A stretch of 54,619 bases of DNA from Clostridiales bacterium (lineage in GTDB: Bacteria > Bacillota > Clostridia > Oscillospirales > Acutalibacteraceae): the NCBI GenBank assembly GCA_019419895.1, contig JAHZIE010000005.1:1-54619 (forward strand), given 5' to 3'. The notes under the pieces are model-generated. The model was not told the origin of the DNA. It saw nothing but the letters and a program-made list of their open reading frames with translations, and did not search any database. The first letter of the stretch is position 1, and the number at the start of each line of letters is the position of its first letter. This document shows positions 1 through 8,252 of the stretch, in pieces. Position numbers and translations under genes: made by a program.

Positions 1-249
1 CACTGGCATCACACAAAAAATGAAAAATTTCTTGTGGTGAACGGACGGGGGTGCATCCGGTTCAGGAAAATCGGCACCGACAAGGTGATCGAATACCATG
101 TGTCCGGCGACCGGCTTGAAGTGGTGGATATTCCTACAGGATATACCCACAGCATTACAAACGAGGGGGATACCGACATGGTGACCGTCATGTGGGCAAA
201 CGAACCTTTTGATCCGGAGCATCCGGATACCTACTTCGAAATTGTTTGA
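1..249 (+). CDS. capF: CapF-like UDP-sugar reductase, C-terminal cupin domain (5' truncated by window edge)
   Basis: The open frame enters from the left edge and ends at a TGA at 247-249, leaving about 82 C-terminal residues. They begin HWHHTKNEKF and continue through VVNGRGCIRFRK and GYTHSITNEG. This is the cupin fold that ends CapF/FnlB-type bifunctional reductases, whose histidines and glutamate bind zinc. In that family the enzyme takes part in making UDP-L-FucNAc with CapE and CapG. The next gene, 16 nt downstream, is a CapG/WecB-type epimerase, which supports the assignment. The N-terminal NAD-binding domain lies outside the window, so completeness cannot be judged. The family call is recognition from memory and the pathway is inference from the neighbour. 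Confidence 0.8.
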   Translation, partial: HWHHTKNEKFLVVNGRGCIRFRKIGTDKVIEYHVSGDRLEVVDIPTGYTHSITNEGDTDMVTVMWANEPFDPEHPDTYFEIV

Positions 250-265
250 GTACAGGAGACAGATT

Positions 266-1396
266 ATGCAAAAGCTGAAAGTCATGACTATCATCGGGAC
301 CCGTCCGGAAATCATCCGTCTTTCCGCGGTAATAAAGAAATGCGATGAATATTTTGATCATATCCTGGTCCATACCGGACAGAACTGGGACTATACCCTG
401 AATCAGGTCTTTTTTGACGATCTGGAGCTGCGGGCCCCGGATTATTATCTTGACAGCGTGGGCAAAAATCTCGGGGAAACCATGGGAAATATCATCGCGA
501 AATCCTATGAAATTATGTGCCAGACAAGGCCCGACGCCGTCCTCATTCTCGGGGATACCAATTCCGCTTTGTCCGCCATTTCCGCAAAGAGGCTGAAAAT
601 CCCGATTTTCCATATGGAAGCGGGAAACCGCTGCTGGGACTGGAATGTCAGTGAAATGATCAACCGGAAAATTGTCGATCATATCTCCGACATCAACCTT
701 CCTTACACCGAACACTCCCGTCGCTATCTCTTATCCGAGGGGATCGACGGCAAAACCGTCTTTGTCACCGGCTCCCCCATGAGGGAGGTCCTGCGGGATC
801 ATCTTCCCAAAATCCAGCAGAGCAAAATTCTGGAAACTCTGGGGCTGGAAGCCGGCAGATATATTCTTCTTTCCGCCCACAGGGAGGAAAATATCGACAA
901 TGAAGAACGCTTTCTTTCCCTGATGAACGCGGTCAACCATATTGCAGAAAACTACCAGATGCCGGTCATCTATTCCACTCATCCCAGAAGCAAAAAATTC
1001 ATTGACCAGCGTCATTTTCAATTTCATCCTCTGGTCCGCAGCATGAAACCCTTTGGCTTTATGGATTATAACCATCTGCAGATGAACAGCTACTGCGTTC
1101 TTTCCGACAGCGGCACCCTTTCGGAAGAAAGCGCCATGCTGGGCTTTGCGGGAGTCCTGATCCGCACTTCCACCGAACGTCCGGAGGTATTGGACAAAGG
1201 CACCGTCGTCATCGGCGGAATAACCGAGCGCGACGTGGAGCAAGCGTTGGATCTGGCCGTCGCCATGCGCGAAAACCAGGAGGAGACTGTCATGGCGGAG
1301 GATTATGCCGACACCAATGTTTCCGTCAAAGTTGTCAAGCTGATTCAGAGCTATACAGAAATTGTCAATATAACCACCTGGGGGAAACGGCCTTGA
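266..1396 (+). CDS. wecB: UDP-N-acetylglucosamine 2-epimerase (non-hydrolysing), WecB/CapG family
   Basis: 376 residues starting MQKLKVMTIIGTRPEIIRLS, the classic N-terminus of non-hydrolysing UDP-GlcNAc 2-epimerases. Further family motifs are HTGQNWDYTLNQVFF, LGDTNSALSA, FHMEAGNRCWD, LSAHREENID and SDSGTLSEESAMLGF. The frame is open upstream to 209, but the ATG at 266 follows AGGAG at 253-257, so it is taken as the start. The length matches the family. Beside a CapF-type reductase it probably acts as CapG/FnlC, inverting C2 on the way to UDP-L-FucNAc; a plain UDP-ManNAc-forming role is the alternative. Cytosolic, and part of a tightly packed operon: its stop overlaps the next gene's TTG start. 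Confidence 0.92.
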   Translation: MQKLKVMTIIGTRPEIIRLSAVIKKCDEYFDHILVHTGQNWDYTLNQVFFDDLELRAPDYYLDSVGKNLGETMGNIIAKSYEIMCQTRPDAVLILGDTNSALSAISAKRLKIPIFHMEAGNRCWDWNVSEMINRKIVDHISDINLPYTEHSRRYLLSEGIDGKTVFVTGSPMREVLRDHLPKIQQSKILETLGLEAGRYILLSAHREENIDNEERFLSLMNAVNHIAENYQMPVIYSTHPRSKKFIDQRHFQFHPLVRSMKPFGFMDYNHLQMNSYCVLSDSGTLSEESAMLGFAGVLIRTSTERPEVLDKGTVVIGGITERDVEQALDLAVAMRENQEETVMAEDYADTNVSVKVVKLIQSYTEIVNITTWGKRP

Positions 1397-2586
1397 AAAT
1401 ATTACAGATAAACTCCGTGTGCGGTTATGGCAGTACCGGCAGGATAGCGGCGGAGCTGTATGAAAATATCCTGTCTCACGGCGACAGCTGTAAAATTGCT
1501 TATGGCAGAGGAAATGCTCCGGAGAACATTGATACCATACGAGTAGGTTCTGATTGTTCGGTGAATCTGCATGGAATTTTTTCCCGTCTGACCGATCGCC
1601 AGGGCTTCTATTCCAAACGGGCGACAGAAGAACTTGTGCGCCAAGCGCGGCAGTGGAATCCAGATATCATCCATCTGCACAACCTCCACGGTTATTACCT
1701 CCACCTTCCTACCCTGTTTGAATGGCTGTCATCCCAGGATCGGCCTGTCGTCTGGACACTTCACGACTGCTGGGCGTTCACCGGGCACTGCGCCTATTTC
1801 GATTTTGTGAGCTGTGACCGCTGGAAGGATATCTGCCATGACTGTCCCCAAAAAAAGGAATACCCTTCCAGCCTGCTTCTGGATTCCTCACAAAAAAATT
1901 ATCTGGAGAAAAAAAAGCTTTTTACCTCAGTAAAGAACATGACTCTGGTGTGTCCTTCACAATGGCTGTCCGGACTTGTTCGGGAATCCTTTCTTGGTTG
2001 CTATCCAGTGAAGACCATTCTCAATGGAATTGACTTAGACAAATTCCGCCCTACCGATGGAAGCTTCCGCCGTACCCATGGTTTGGAACATAAAAAAATC
2101 GCTCTGGGGGTTGCCAGCGTCTGGGAACGGAGAAAAGGGCTGTTCTTTTTTCCAAAATTGGAACATCTGCTTGGAGACGATTGGAAGATAGTTCTGGTTG
2201 GGGTGACTTCAGAACAGAAACAAGAACTTCCTTCCTCTATTTTGTCATTCCCCCGCACCAATTCCATAAAAGAGTTAGCCGCATTGTATACTACCGCCGA
2301 TGTCTTTGTCAATCCTACACTAGAAGATAATTTTCCAACCACAAATCTTGGAGCCCTGGCCTGCGGCACGCCTGTCGCTACCTTTGACACCGGCGGAAGC
2401 CCCGAGGCCATCACCCCCCTCTGCGGCGTCTGTATTCCAAAAGGAAATCTTGAAAGATTATCAGCCGGTATCCTTTCTTTGCAGAGAGCGGAAAGCGCGG
2501 CTTGCAGAGAGCGGTCATTGCTTTTTGACAAAACAGCCGCATCTCAAGCATATTACAGTCTTTACCATTCGATTTTGGGAGAATAA
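1393..2586 (+). CDS. Glycosyltransferase family 4 (GT-B) of the polysaccharide cluster
   Basis: 397 residues from a TTG start that overlaps the upstream TGA (TTGA). The N-terminus MKILQINSVCGYGSTGRIA is typical of a GT-B nucleotide-sugar transferase that starts at its first beta strand. A cysteine-rich stretch around residues 125-155 (HDCWAFTGHCAYFD, CHDCPQKKEYP) is usual in one branch of capsule GT4 enzymes. The C-terminal donor-binding part has ADVFVNPTLEDNFPTTNLGA followed by LACGTPVATFDTGGSPE, the conserved E-x7-E-type region. It should add one sugar to a lipid-linked repeat unit on the cytoplasmic face. Donor and acceptor cannot be read from the sequence; the CapF/CapG genes make FucNAc a possible donor. 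Confidence 0.88.
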   Translation: MKILQINSVCGYGSTGRIAAELYENILSHGDSCKIAYGRGNAPENIDTIRVGSDCSVNLHGIFSRLTDRQGFYSKRATEELVRQARQWNPDIIHLHNLHGYYLHLPTLFEWLSSQDRPVVWTLHDCWAFTGHCAYFDFVSCDRWKDICHDCPQKKEYPSSLLLDSSQKNYLEKKKLFTSVKNMTLVCPSQWLSGLVRESFLGCYPVKTILNGIDLDKFRPTDGSFRRTHGLEHKKIALGVASVWERRKGLFFFPKLEHLLGDDWKIVLVGVTSEQKQELPSSILSFPRTNSIKELAALYTTADVFVNPTLEDNFPTTNLGALACGTPVATFDTGGSPEAITPLCGVCIPKGNLERLSAGILSLQRAESAACRERSLLFDKTAASQAYYSLYHSILGE

Positions 2587-2615
2587 AGCTAAAGAACAGG
2601 GAGAGAATACCATTC

Positions 2616-3973
2616 ATGGAAAAACTGCGTAAAATCTTTGGTCTAGAAACCTATGTGTGCGTTTTGACCGCCCTTATTTTATTTCCGCACCTTATCCTAT
2701 TTTCAAGCACCCTTTTATGTAATTTATGCAACGTCGTGATTTACACATGGGGTGTGCCTATCATTTTATATCATCTCATCAAAGAAAAACCCTTTCTGCC
2801 TTCCCACAGGCAGTGTATCCTCTTTTATCTGATCGCCGCCTTTTTTGTCTTTTCGTTCGTCAGTATTGCCGTCAATTACCACACCAATCTGGTGGAAAAT
2901 TTAAGCTCTTGGTATTCGGGAGGACTGCAAAAAAGCTGTTTTCCAATATTATTTTATCCACTGTGGCGCTGACAATGCCAATCGCCATTGCCAGCCTCGT
3001 CCTCCAGCTTCTGAATATCCGTCCCCTGGAGGCCCAAACCTCCAGGTTTACAGGTCTCTTCTACAATCCCAACAGCTGCTATATCTGTGCGGTTTCTTTG
3101 ATTTTAGGATTCCTTTACTGGATCATCTACAAGAAAAAAAAGAAGCTCATGATTGCCAACGGGCTTCTCCAGGCCAGTCTCATCGGGCTTTCCGAATCTC
3201 GCGGGTTGTTTGTCATGATGGGGGTTATTTTAGTTCTAACCGCGGCTGTCTACGCTTTTATCCGCTATGGAAGGCAGTTAAAAAAGGCGGCTCTTTCCTT
3301 TGTAGCCGTCCTTCTCGTCTGCCTGGTCTGTTTCGAGGGCGTCACCCTTTTTGGCAGATATCTCCCGCAGGCTGGAAGTGTAATTAAAAATTCCATTTCC
3401 AGCATTCTTTCACCGAATAATCCTTCTGAGGAAGAGCCTCCCAAAATCACCCCTCCAAACAGAGAGGAAAGCAACAAAGAGGCTTCCAACTCTTTCCGGA
3501 TTACCCTGCTTGTCTCCGGCTTAAAAACGTTTTCCATGCATCCTATCTTTGGCGTCGGCCCCCGCAATATCGCCGACAAGGTAAGGGAAGCCGTACCCGA
3601 GGAGGACTTGAACGGGATCGATGGGGGCGGCCTGCACAACATGTATGTCCAGCTGCTCGTCGGGGTGGGAATCGGCGGTTTTCTTCTCTTTGTTCTTCTT
3701 GCCGTCTATGTGATCCTGTCTTTCATACGGACATTAAAATATCAGAAAAAGAAAAAAGAACCCTGGGAACCCGCTATGCTCTACTGCTTTGTGATGATGC
3801 TGGGTATTTGCTCCTATCAGCTGTTCGAAGCAAACTTTATGTTTGCTAATACCCTTGTTTCCATTGGCTTCTGGTCCATTGCCGGTTTTTTGATGAACCG
3901 GATATCACAGCAGCTTCCCTCTATGCCATGGAAAAAGAGTCCCAAGCCAATTACACAGGAGGAATTAAACTAA
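2616..3973 (+). CDS. O-antigen ligase/polymerase (Wzy-like) membrane protein, interrupted by a -1 frameshift
   Basis: Two overlapping frames together make one polytopic protein. The first, from ATG 2616 (after AGGGAGAG), encodes hydrophobic helices and stops at 2972. The second carries the rest to 3973. The family-like reading VENL-KLLVFG joins the frames at 2897-2903, where moving back one base at AAATTTA restores about 452 residues, the usual size of an O-antigen ligase. The second part includes TSRFTGLFYNPNSCYIC, a glycine/proline-containing loop, the periplasmic-type loop HPIFGVGPRNI and further membrane helices. The protein would polymerise or ligate repeat units at the outer membrane face. 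The break may be a real inactivating mutation, a sequencing or assembly error in an A/T run, phase variation, or programmed frameshifting; the sequence alone cannot decide. Confidence 0.75.
2897..2903 (+). other. Canonical X XXY YYZ slippery heptamer (A AAT TTA) at the polymerase frameshift
   Basis: In the upstream frame the codons read gaa-aat-tta, so A AAT TTA sits in exactly the phase needed for a -1 slip to aaa-ttt. The frame entered after the slip is the one that encodes the remaining polymerase. AAATTTA is a known efficient -1 site in retroviral gag-pol. The zero-frame stop is 67-69 nt downstream of the heptamer. I did not find an obvious stimulatory hairpin. Confidence 0.5.
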
Positions 3974-4974
3974 TGCTGTTTTCCATCATCGTCCCTATCT
4001 ATGGAGTGGAAAAATATATCGAAACCGCGATTCAGTCTGTACGGAAACAGGATTTTGAGGATTTTGAATTAATTCTTGTGGATGACGGTTCCAAGGATCG
4101 AAGTGGAGAAATCGCCGACTCCTACGCGGAAAAGGATTCCCGTCTAAGGGTCATTCACAAGCCAAACGGCGGCGTTTCCTCCGCGCGGAATGAAGGCCTG
4201 AGAAATGCCCGGGGTACCTATCTCATCTGGCTTGACGGCGACGACATTCTTCTGCCCGGTTCCCTTTCCCGGCTGGCGGCGGTGATTTCTTCCCGGAAAG
4301 AGCCGGATGTAATTTTTCAGAATTACCAGATCTTAATGAATGGGAGCGTATTCCCTGGGACGGAATACCACTTTGAGCATTCCCTTCTGGAGTCCTGTGA
4401 TACTGATGACGCTCTGTCTTACCTGTTTGGAACTTATCCCGATTTCAACTGGTCGGCCTGTATGCACATTTACCGCCTGAAGCCCATATTGGCAAATCAG
4501 ATTTTCTTTAATGAAACCATGCATATGAACGAGGATGGAAACTGGCTGGTTGAAGTACTCTTAAACGCCCGTACCTTTGCGGCCAGCGACGATTCCATGT
4601 ATTTATACCGGATGGATGTAGAAGGCTCTTCCATTCATGCCGGCGCTGATCTGCGCACCTATCGCAGCAGCTATACCATGTATACCCGATGGTTCTATTA
4701 TTTCAAGGATGTCTATCAGGGAACAAAGGCAAAGCAGATTATGATGGGGCGTCTGGCTCGCGGATATGTCAATATCTCCACTTCAATTTATGATCTGCCT
4801 CCCGAGGAGCGTAAAAAGGCCATCGCGATGTTTCTGGAACATAAGGATATCGTTCCTTATACTTCAAAAAAGAGTCAAAAACCATTTTACCCTATTCTGA
4901 AGTTATTGGGCACAAAACCCTACCTGAGAGCAATCCATTGTGCCTTCCGTTTAAAGGAAAAACTAAAAAAATAA
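3973..4974 (+). CDS. Glycosyltransferase family 2 (GT-A)
   Basis: 333 residues from ATG 3973, which overlaps the previous stop as TAATG and follows AGGAGGAA at 3957. An open frame extends to 3928, but the RBS placement favours 3973. The N-terminus MLFSIIVPIYGVEKYIETAI is the signature of inverting GT2 enzymes. It is followed by LVDDGSKDRSGEIA (nucleotide binding), NGGVSSARNEGL and WLDGDDIL (DxD-type metal site). The C-terminal third (residues about 230-333) is basic and lies at the membrane face in this family. It likely adds a sugar during repeat-unit assembly on undecaprenyl phosphate; the sugar is unknown. Confidence 0.9.
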   Translation: MLFSIIVPIYGVEKYIETAIQSVRKQDFEDFELILVDDGSKDRSGEIADSYAEKDSRLRVIHKPNGGVSSARNEGLRNARGTYLIWLDGDDILLPGSLSRLAAVISSRKEPDVIFQNYQILMNGSVFPGTEYHFEHSLLESCDTDDALSYLFGTYPDFNWSACMHIYRLKPILANQIFFNETMHMNEDGNWLVEVLLNARTFAASDDSMYLYRMDVEGSSIHAGADLRTYRSSYTMYTRWFYYFKDVYQGTKAKQIMMGRLARGYVNISTSIYDLPPEERKKAIAMFLEHKDIVPYTSKKSQKPFYPILKLLGTKPYLRAIHCAFRLKEKLKK

Positions 4975-4990
4975 AAACGGAGGTTACAGT

Positions 4991-6412
4991 ATGCAGGAAG
5001 TCAAAAAAATCGCGAAATCGACTATTATTTACCTCTTTGGAAGCGTAGGGACAAAGCTCATCACCTTCTTTCTCCTCCCTATTCTGACCTCTAATATTCC
5101 AGAAGGAGATTTTGGCGTCTACAATACCAACTGCTCCTATGCCACTTTAATCTCTAGTGTGCTGTTTCTTGATATCTGGTCCGGTATCATGCGGTACATG
5201 TTTGATTATAAGAAGAAAAAGGAGCAGTATCAGGTTATTTACAGCGGACTTCTGATCTTCTTTTGCTCTCTGGTTTTGTATATCGTTGTCTTTACCGTCT
5301 ATGACCATTTTTCCCCCATGGAATACATGGGCTGGGTCCTGGCCTATGGCGCATCTATCTGCCTGCAAAGTCTCTACAGCTATATCGCGCGGGCTTTAGG
5401 CTTCAGCGGATTATTCGCAGTATCCGGAATCGTCTCCGCTCTGGCAAACGCAGGCATCACCTTTGTCATGGTCTATCTTTTGAAATGGGACTACAGCGCC
5501 CTCTATATCGCTTACATTGCCGGTATCATCGCCCAATGCGTCATGCTGGAATGCAAGGTTCATCTGCTCACCAATTTCCGCTCTGCCGGCATCAGCAGGA
5601 GCCTGGTCAGGCAGATATTCAGATTCAGTCTGCCGCTGTGCCTGAATTCCGCGTGTTATTGGCTGCTGACAGGGTTCAACACTATTTTTGTCATGGCCAA
5701 GCTCGGCGACATGCAGACGGGATATTACAGCATGGCTGGAAAATTTGCCGTCATGCTCAATCTTGTGACTTCCTGTTTTTCCATGGCATGGCAGGAGCTT
5801 GCCTTTAACAAGTCTGATTCCAGTGAGGAAACAGGACATTTTTATTCCAAGGCGGCAAACTTATACTGCAAGGCCCTTTTCTGCGGATATCTTCTCCTCA
5901 TGCCCTTTATTTCCCTTATTTTCCCTTTCTTTGTCAAGGGAGGCTATGGGCCTGTGAAGGATATTATTCCTTTATACATGCTGGCAACGGTCGCCAGCGT
6001 TCTCAGTACCTTTTTGGGCAATATTCTTACCGCCTACAAAAAAAATGACACCATCTTTATTTCCACCCTGGCCGCCTGCATTGTCAATGTCTCCATCGCC
6101 TATTTTACTGTCAATTACATCGGCGTACAGGCAGCCTCTCTTGCCATGCTTTGCGGATATCTTGCCTGTGATATCGCACGCGTCATCTTCATCAAACGCA
6201 GCATATCCTTTCACTTCAACTGCAAGCCTTTCTTTTACATGATACCCGGCTGTATTCTTATCACTCTTATTTATTTATATTTCGATTGGTATATCCAGAT
6301 TCCCGCGTTGCTTATCGGCATCGGCATCAGCTGCCTGTTGTTCCGTAATCTGATTAAAACTACCTATCAAAAGCTGAAAGGCCGTCTCGCGGCAAGGAAG
6401 GCAGCCAATTAA
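4991..6412 (+). CDS. Wzx-type polysaccharide flippase (oligosaccharide exporter)
   Basis: 473 residues with about 12-14 hydrophobic segments, starting MQEVKKIAKSTIIYLFGSVG. This is typical of the polysaccharide-biosynthesis (MOP/MATE superfamily) flippases, which open with a short amphipathic stretch and then a helix containing a GS(V)G motif. The basic tail LIKTTYQKLKGRLAARKAAN is cytoplasmic. RBS GGAGG lies 7 nt upstream of ATG 4991. It would move the lipid-linked repeat unit across the membrane to the Wzy-like polymerase two genes upstream. Length and topology fit a complete protein. The family assignment is firm; the substrate is inferred from the cluster. Confidence 0.9.
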   Translation: MQEVKKIAKSTIIYLFGSVGTKLITFFLLPILTSNIPEGDFGVYNTNCSYATLISSVLFLDIWSGIMRYMFDYKKKKEQYQVIYSGLLIFFCSLVLYIVVFTVYDHFSPMEYMGWVLAYGASICLQSLYSYIARALGFSGLFAVSGIVSALANAGITFVMVYLLKWDYSALYIAYIAGIIAQCVMLECKVHLLTNFRSAGISRSLVRQIFRFSLPLCLNSACYWLLTGFNTIFVMAKLGDMQTGYYSMAGKFAVMLNLVTSCFSMAWQELAFNKSDSSEETGHFYSKAANLYCKALFCGYLLLMPFISLIFPFFVKGGYGPVKDIIPLYMLATVASVLSTFLGNILTAYKKNDTIFISTLAACIVNVSIAYFTVNYIGVQAASLAMLCGYLACDIARVIFIKRSISFHFNCKPFFYMIPGCILITLIYLYFDWYIQIPALLIGIGISCLLFRNLIKTTYQKLKGRLAARKAAN

Positions 6413-6468
6413 ATAATATAATTTCCCACGCAAATCGTTCGGAAGAAGGAAAGGAGAGTCTTGTTTCA

Positions 6469-7308
6469 ATGACGGACTTGCGCAAAGCCCAGCTGCTTCA
6501 GCTGAAAATAGCGAAAGAAATTCAACGGGTTTGTGAGGAAAACCATATTCCTGTTTTTATTTTCGCCGGCACCCTGTTAGGGGCTGTTCGGCATAAAGGA
6601 TTCATCCCCTGGGACGACGATCTGGATGTGGCTATGCTGCGGGAAGATTATGACAAATTTCTTCAGATTGCTCCAAAGTCACTGGGAGAAGAATTTTTTC
6701 TCCAAAACTGGGAAACAGATCCCGAATACGCTCTTCCGTTTTCCAAGGTACTTTTGAAAAATACCCATTATACGGAAAGGAATATTGGAAGCGCTCATAT
6801 TCAAGATGGGATCTATGTGGATATCTTTGTGTTGGATAATGTTCCTAGGGATGAGAAGCTTCAGAAAAAGCATGACCGTTCCACCTATCTTCTTCAGCGT
6901 CTTCTGCTGGCAAAGAATGGATATTGTCCCTGGCAGGACGGGGAAACCGTCAAAAAGCTAATTTACCAATGTCTCAAGCTGGCCGCCCTGCCTTTTTCCA
7001 GGAAATCGCTCCAAAAAAGGCTAGATCGCCAAATGAGGAAATACAGCGGCGGCACAGCCGAGTGTGTAACCGCAATAGGCGGATGCTATGGCTATCAGAA
7101 GGAAAAGCTCAAACGGGAATGGGTTGTCAATTTGGTCTCCTTCCCCTTTGAGGATACAGAGCTCCCTGGAATCGCCGATTTTGACGCTTATCTTTCTTAT
7201 GTATATGGAGATTATATGACTCCCCCTCCGGAAGGAGAACGGGAAAATCGGCACGGCATTATGCGCGTGGATTTTGGCCCCTACCAATTTGACTCATGTG
7301 AGCTTTAG
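6469..7308 (+). CDS. LicD family (phospho-choline/nucleotidyltransferase-like) transferase
   Basis: 279 residues from ATG 6469 after GGAAAGGAGAG. The block FAGTLLGAVRHKGFIPWDDD followed by LDVAMLREDYDKF at about residues 28-60 is the diagnostic LicD motif, with the aspartates that bind metal and CDP-alditol. DIFVLDNVPRDEKLQ and the C-terminal SYVYGDYMTPPPEGERENRH also match the family. LicD proteins decorate teichoic acids or capsule with phosphocholine or related groups. No licA/licC gene for making CDP-choline is visible here, so the transferred group is unknown. It is the last gene of the polysaccharide cluster in this window. Confidence 0.88.
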   Translation: MTDLRKAQLLQLKIAKEIQRVCEENHIPVFIFAGTLLGAVRHKGFIPWDDDLDVAMLREDYDKFLQIAPKSLGEEFFLQNWETDPEYALPFSKVLLKNTHYTERNIGSAHIQDGIYVDIFVLDNVPRDEKLQKKHDRSTYLLQRLLLAKNGYCPWQDGETVKKLIYQCLKLAALPFSRKSLQKRLDRQMRKYSGGTAECVTAIGGCYGYQKEKLKREWVVNLVSFPFEDTELPGIADFDAYLSYVYGDYMTPPPEGERENRHGIMRVDFGPYQFDSCEL

Positions 7309-7559
7309 TACCATTGGTTATGAGTTTCCTGAAGCCCAGGGCAGCTTTTCTCTATTCCGCCATCGCCGGCTTGTCTGTCATTTCTCCAAAGGCATTCCAT
7401 AATCCGGCCGGCGTTTTCCCGGCATAGGTCGGGTTATTCGGCAGAGAAGCAGGCGTTACAGGCTCTTTCGCCAATAGAGATGAATCTGATGGTGTTACAG
7501 GAAGATGAATGATTTTTATTATTCCTGGAGACGATGGGGTGAATTGGGAGGCTAAGGCA

Positions 7560-8075
7560 ATGAAAATAGAATTAAGAAAATGGACATTAGAAGATAAACA
7601 AGAGCTAATAAGGATTTGCAATCGTATTGACAGGAGTTACCTGTCTGACCGCTTGCCTAATCCGTATACCGATGAATCAGCAAATTGGTGGCTGAGTATG
7701 GTAAATGAAAATGAAGGAAAAAGGGGAATTTTTCGTAAAATAATTGAAGAAGGAAAGATAATAGGCTCCATATCAGTTGAACAAAAAGAAGATGTTTACC
7801 GCAAAGATGCAGAAATAGGATATTTATTGTTACAGGAAAAATATTCAAAAGGAATTATGACAGAGGCCGTAAATCAAATTTGTAAAATTGCTTTTCAGGA
7901 ATTGGATATCATTAGGATTACAGGGCTGATTTACGAGCCTAATCTGGCATCAAGAAAGGTACTTGAAAAGAATGGTTTTATTCTTGAGGGCCTGATGAGA
8001 GATGCCGTTATCAAAAATGGAGCAATTTATAATCTTTGTATTTATGGAAAAGGAAGATCGTTTTCATCTTTCTAA
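7560..8075 (+). CDS. GNAT family N-acetyltransferase (RimJ/RimL-like)
   Basis: 171 residues from ATG 7560, chosen because GGGAGG at 7546-7551 is well placed. The frame is open to 7509, but that start lacks an RBS. It begins MKIELRKWTLEDKQELIRIC and has the GNAT acetyl-CoA core: EIGYLLLQEKYSKGIMTEAV, followed by the C-terminal YEPNLASRKVLEKNGFILEG typical of RimJ/RimL enzymes. It transfers acetyl from acetyl-CoA to an amine, either a protein N-terminus or a small molecule such as an antibiotic. Base composition is clearly more AT-rich than its neighbours, suggesting recent acquisition. It stands alone between the polysaccharide cluster and a bidirectional terminator. Confidence 0.85.
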   Translation: MKIELRKWTLEDKQELIRICNRIDRSYLSDRLPNPYTDESANWWLSMVNENEGKRGIFRKIIEEGKIIGSISVEQKEDVYRKDAEIGYLLLQEKYSKGIMTEAVNQICKIAFQELDIIRITGLIYEPNLASRKVLEKNGFILEGLMRDAVIKNGAIYNLCIYGKGRSFSSF

Positions 8076-8206
8076 CTATTGCGGGATACACCTTAAATAG
8101 CGCTAAGAGGCCCTGATTTCAACAGATTTAATAATTAGGATATTACAGTCAGCATCAGGCTCTTTGTTGCTGTCCGTTGTCGAAGAAATTCAACTCATGC
8201 CGTAAA

Positions 8207-8252
8207 ATAGAAGGCTGGGGAGCAGGCTATTGCCTATTCCCCAGCCTTCTAT
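8207..8252. terminator. Bidirectional intrinsic terminator between convergent genes
   Basis: A stem of at least 13 bp (AGAAGGCTGGGGA at 8209-8221 with TCCCCAGCCTTCT at 8238-8250) and a 16-nt loop, flanked by A/T-rich sequence on both sides. It can end both the + strand GNAT gene and the minus-strand DUF11 gene, whose stop is at 8252. Confidence 0.8.

Noticed and set aside
7352..7621. Minus-strand 89-residue frame ending in a proline-rich tail (PVTPSDSSLLAKEPVTP)
   Set aside because: It looks a little like the C-terminus of a broken protein, but its start overlaps the GNAT gene and nothing upstream continues it; not enough evidence for a remnant.
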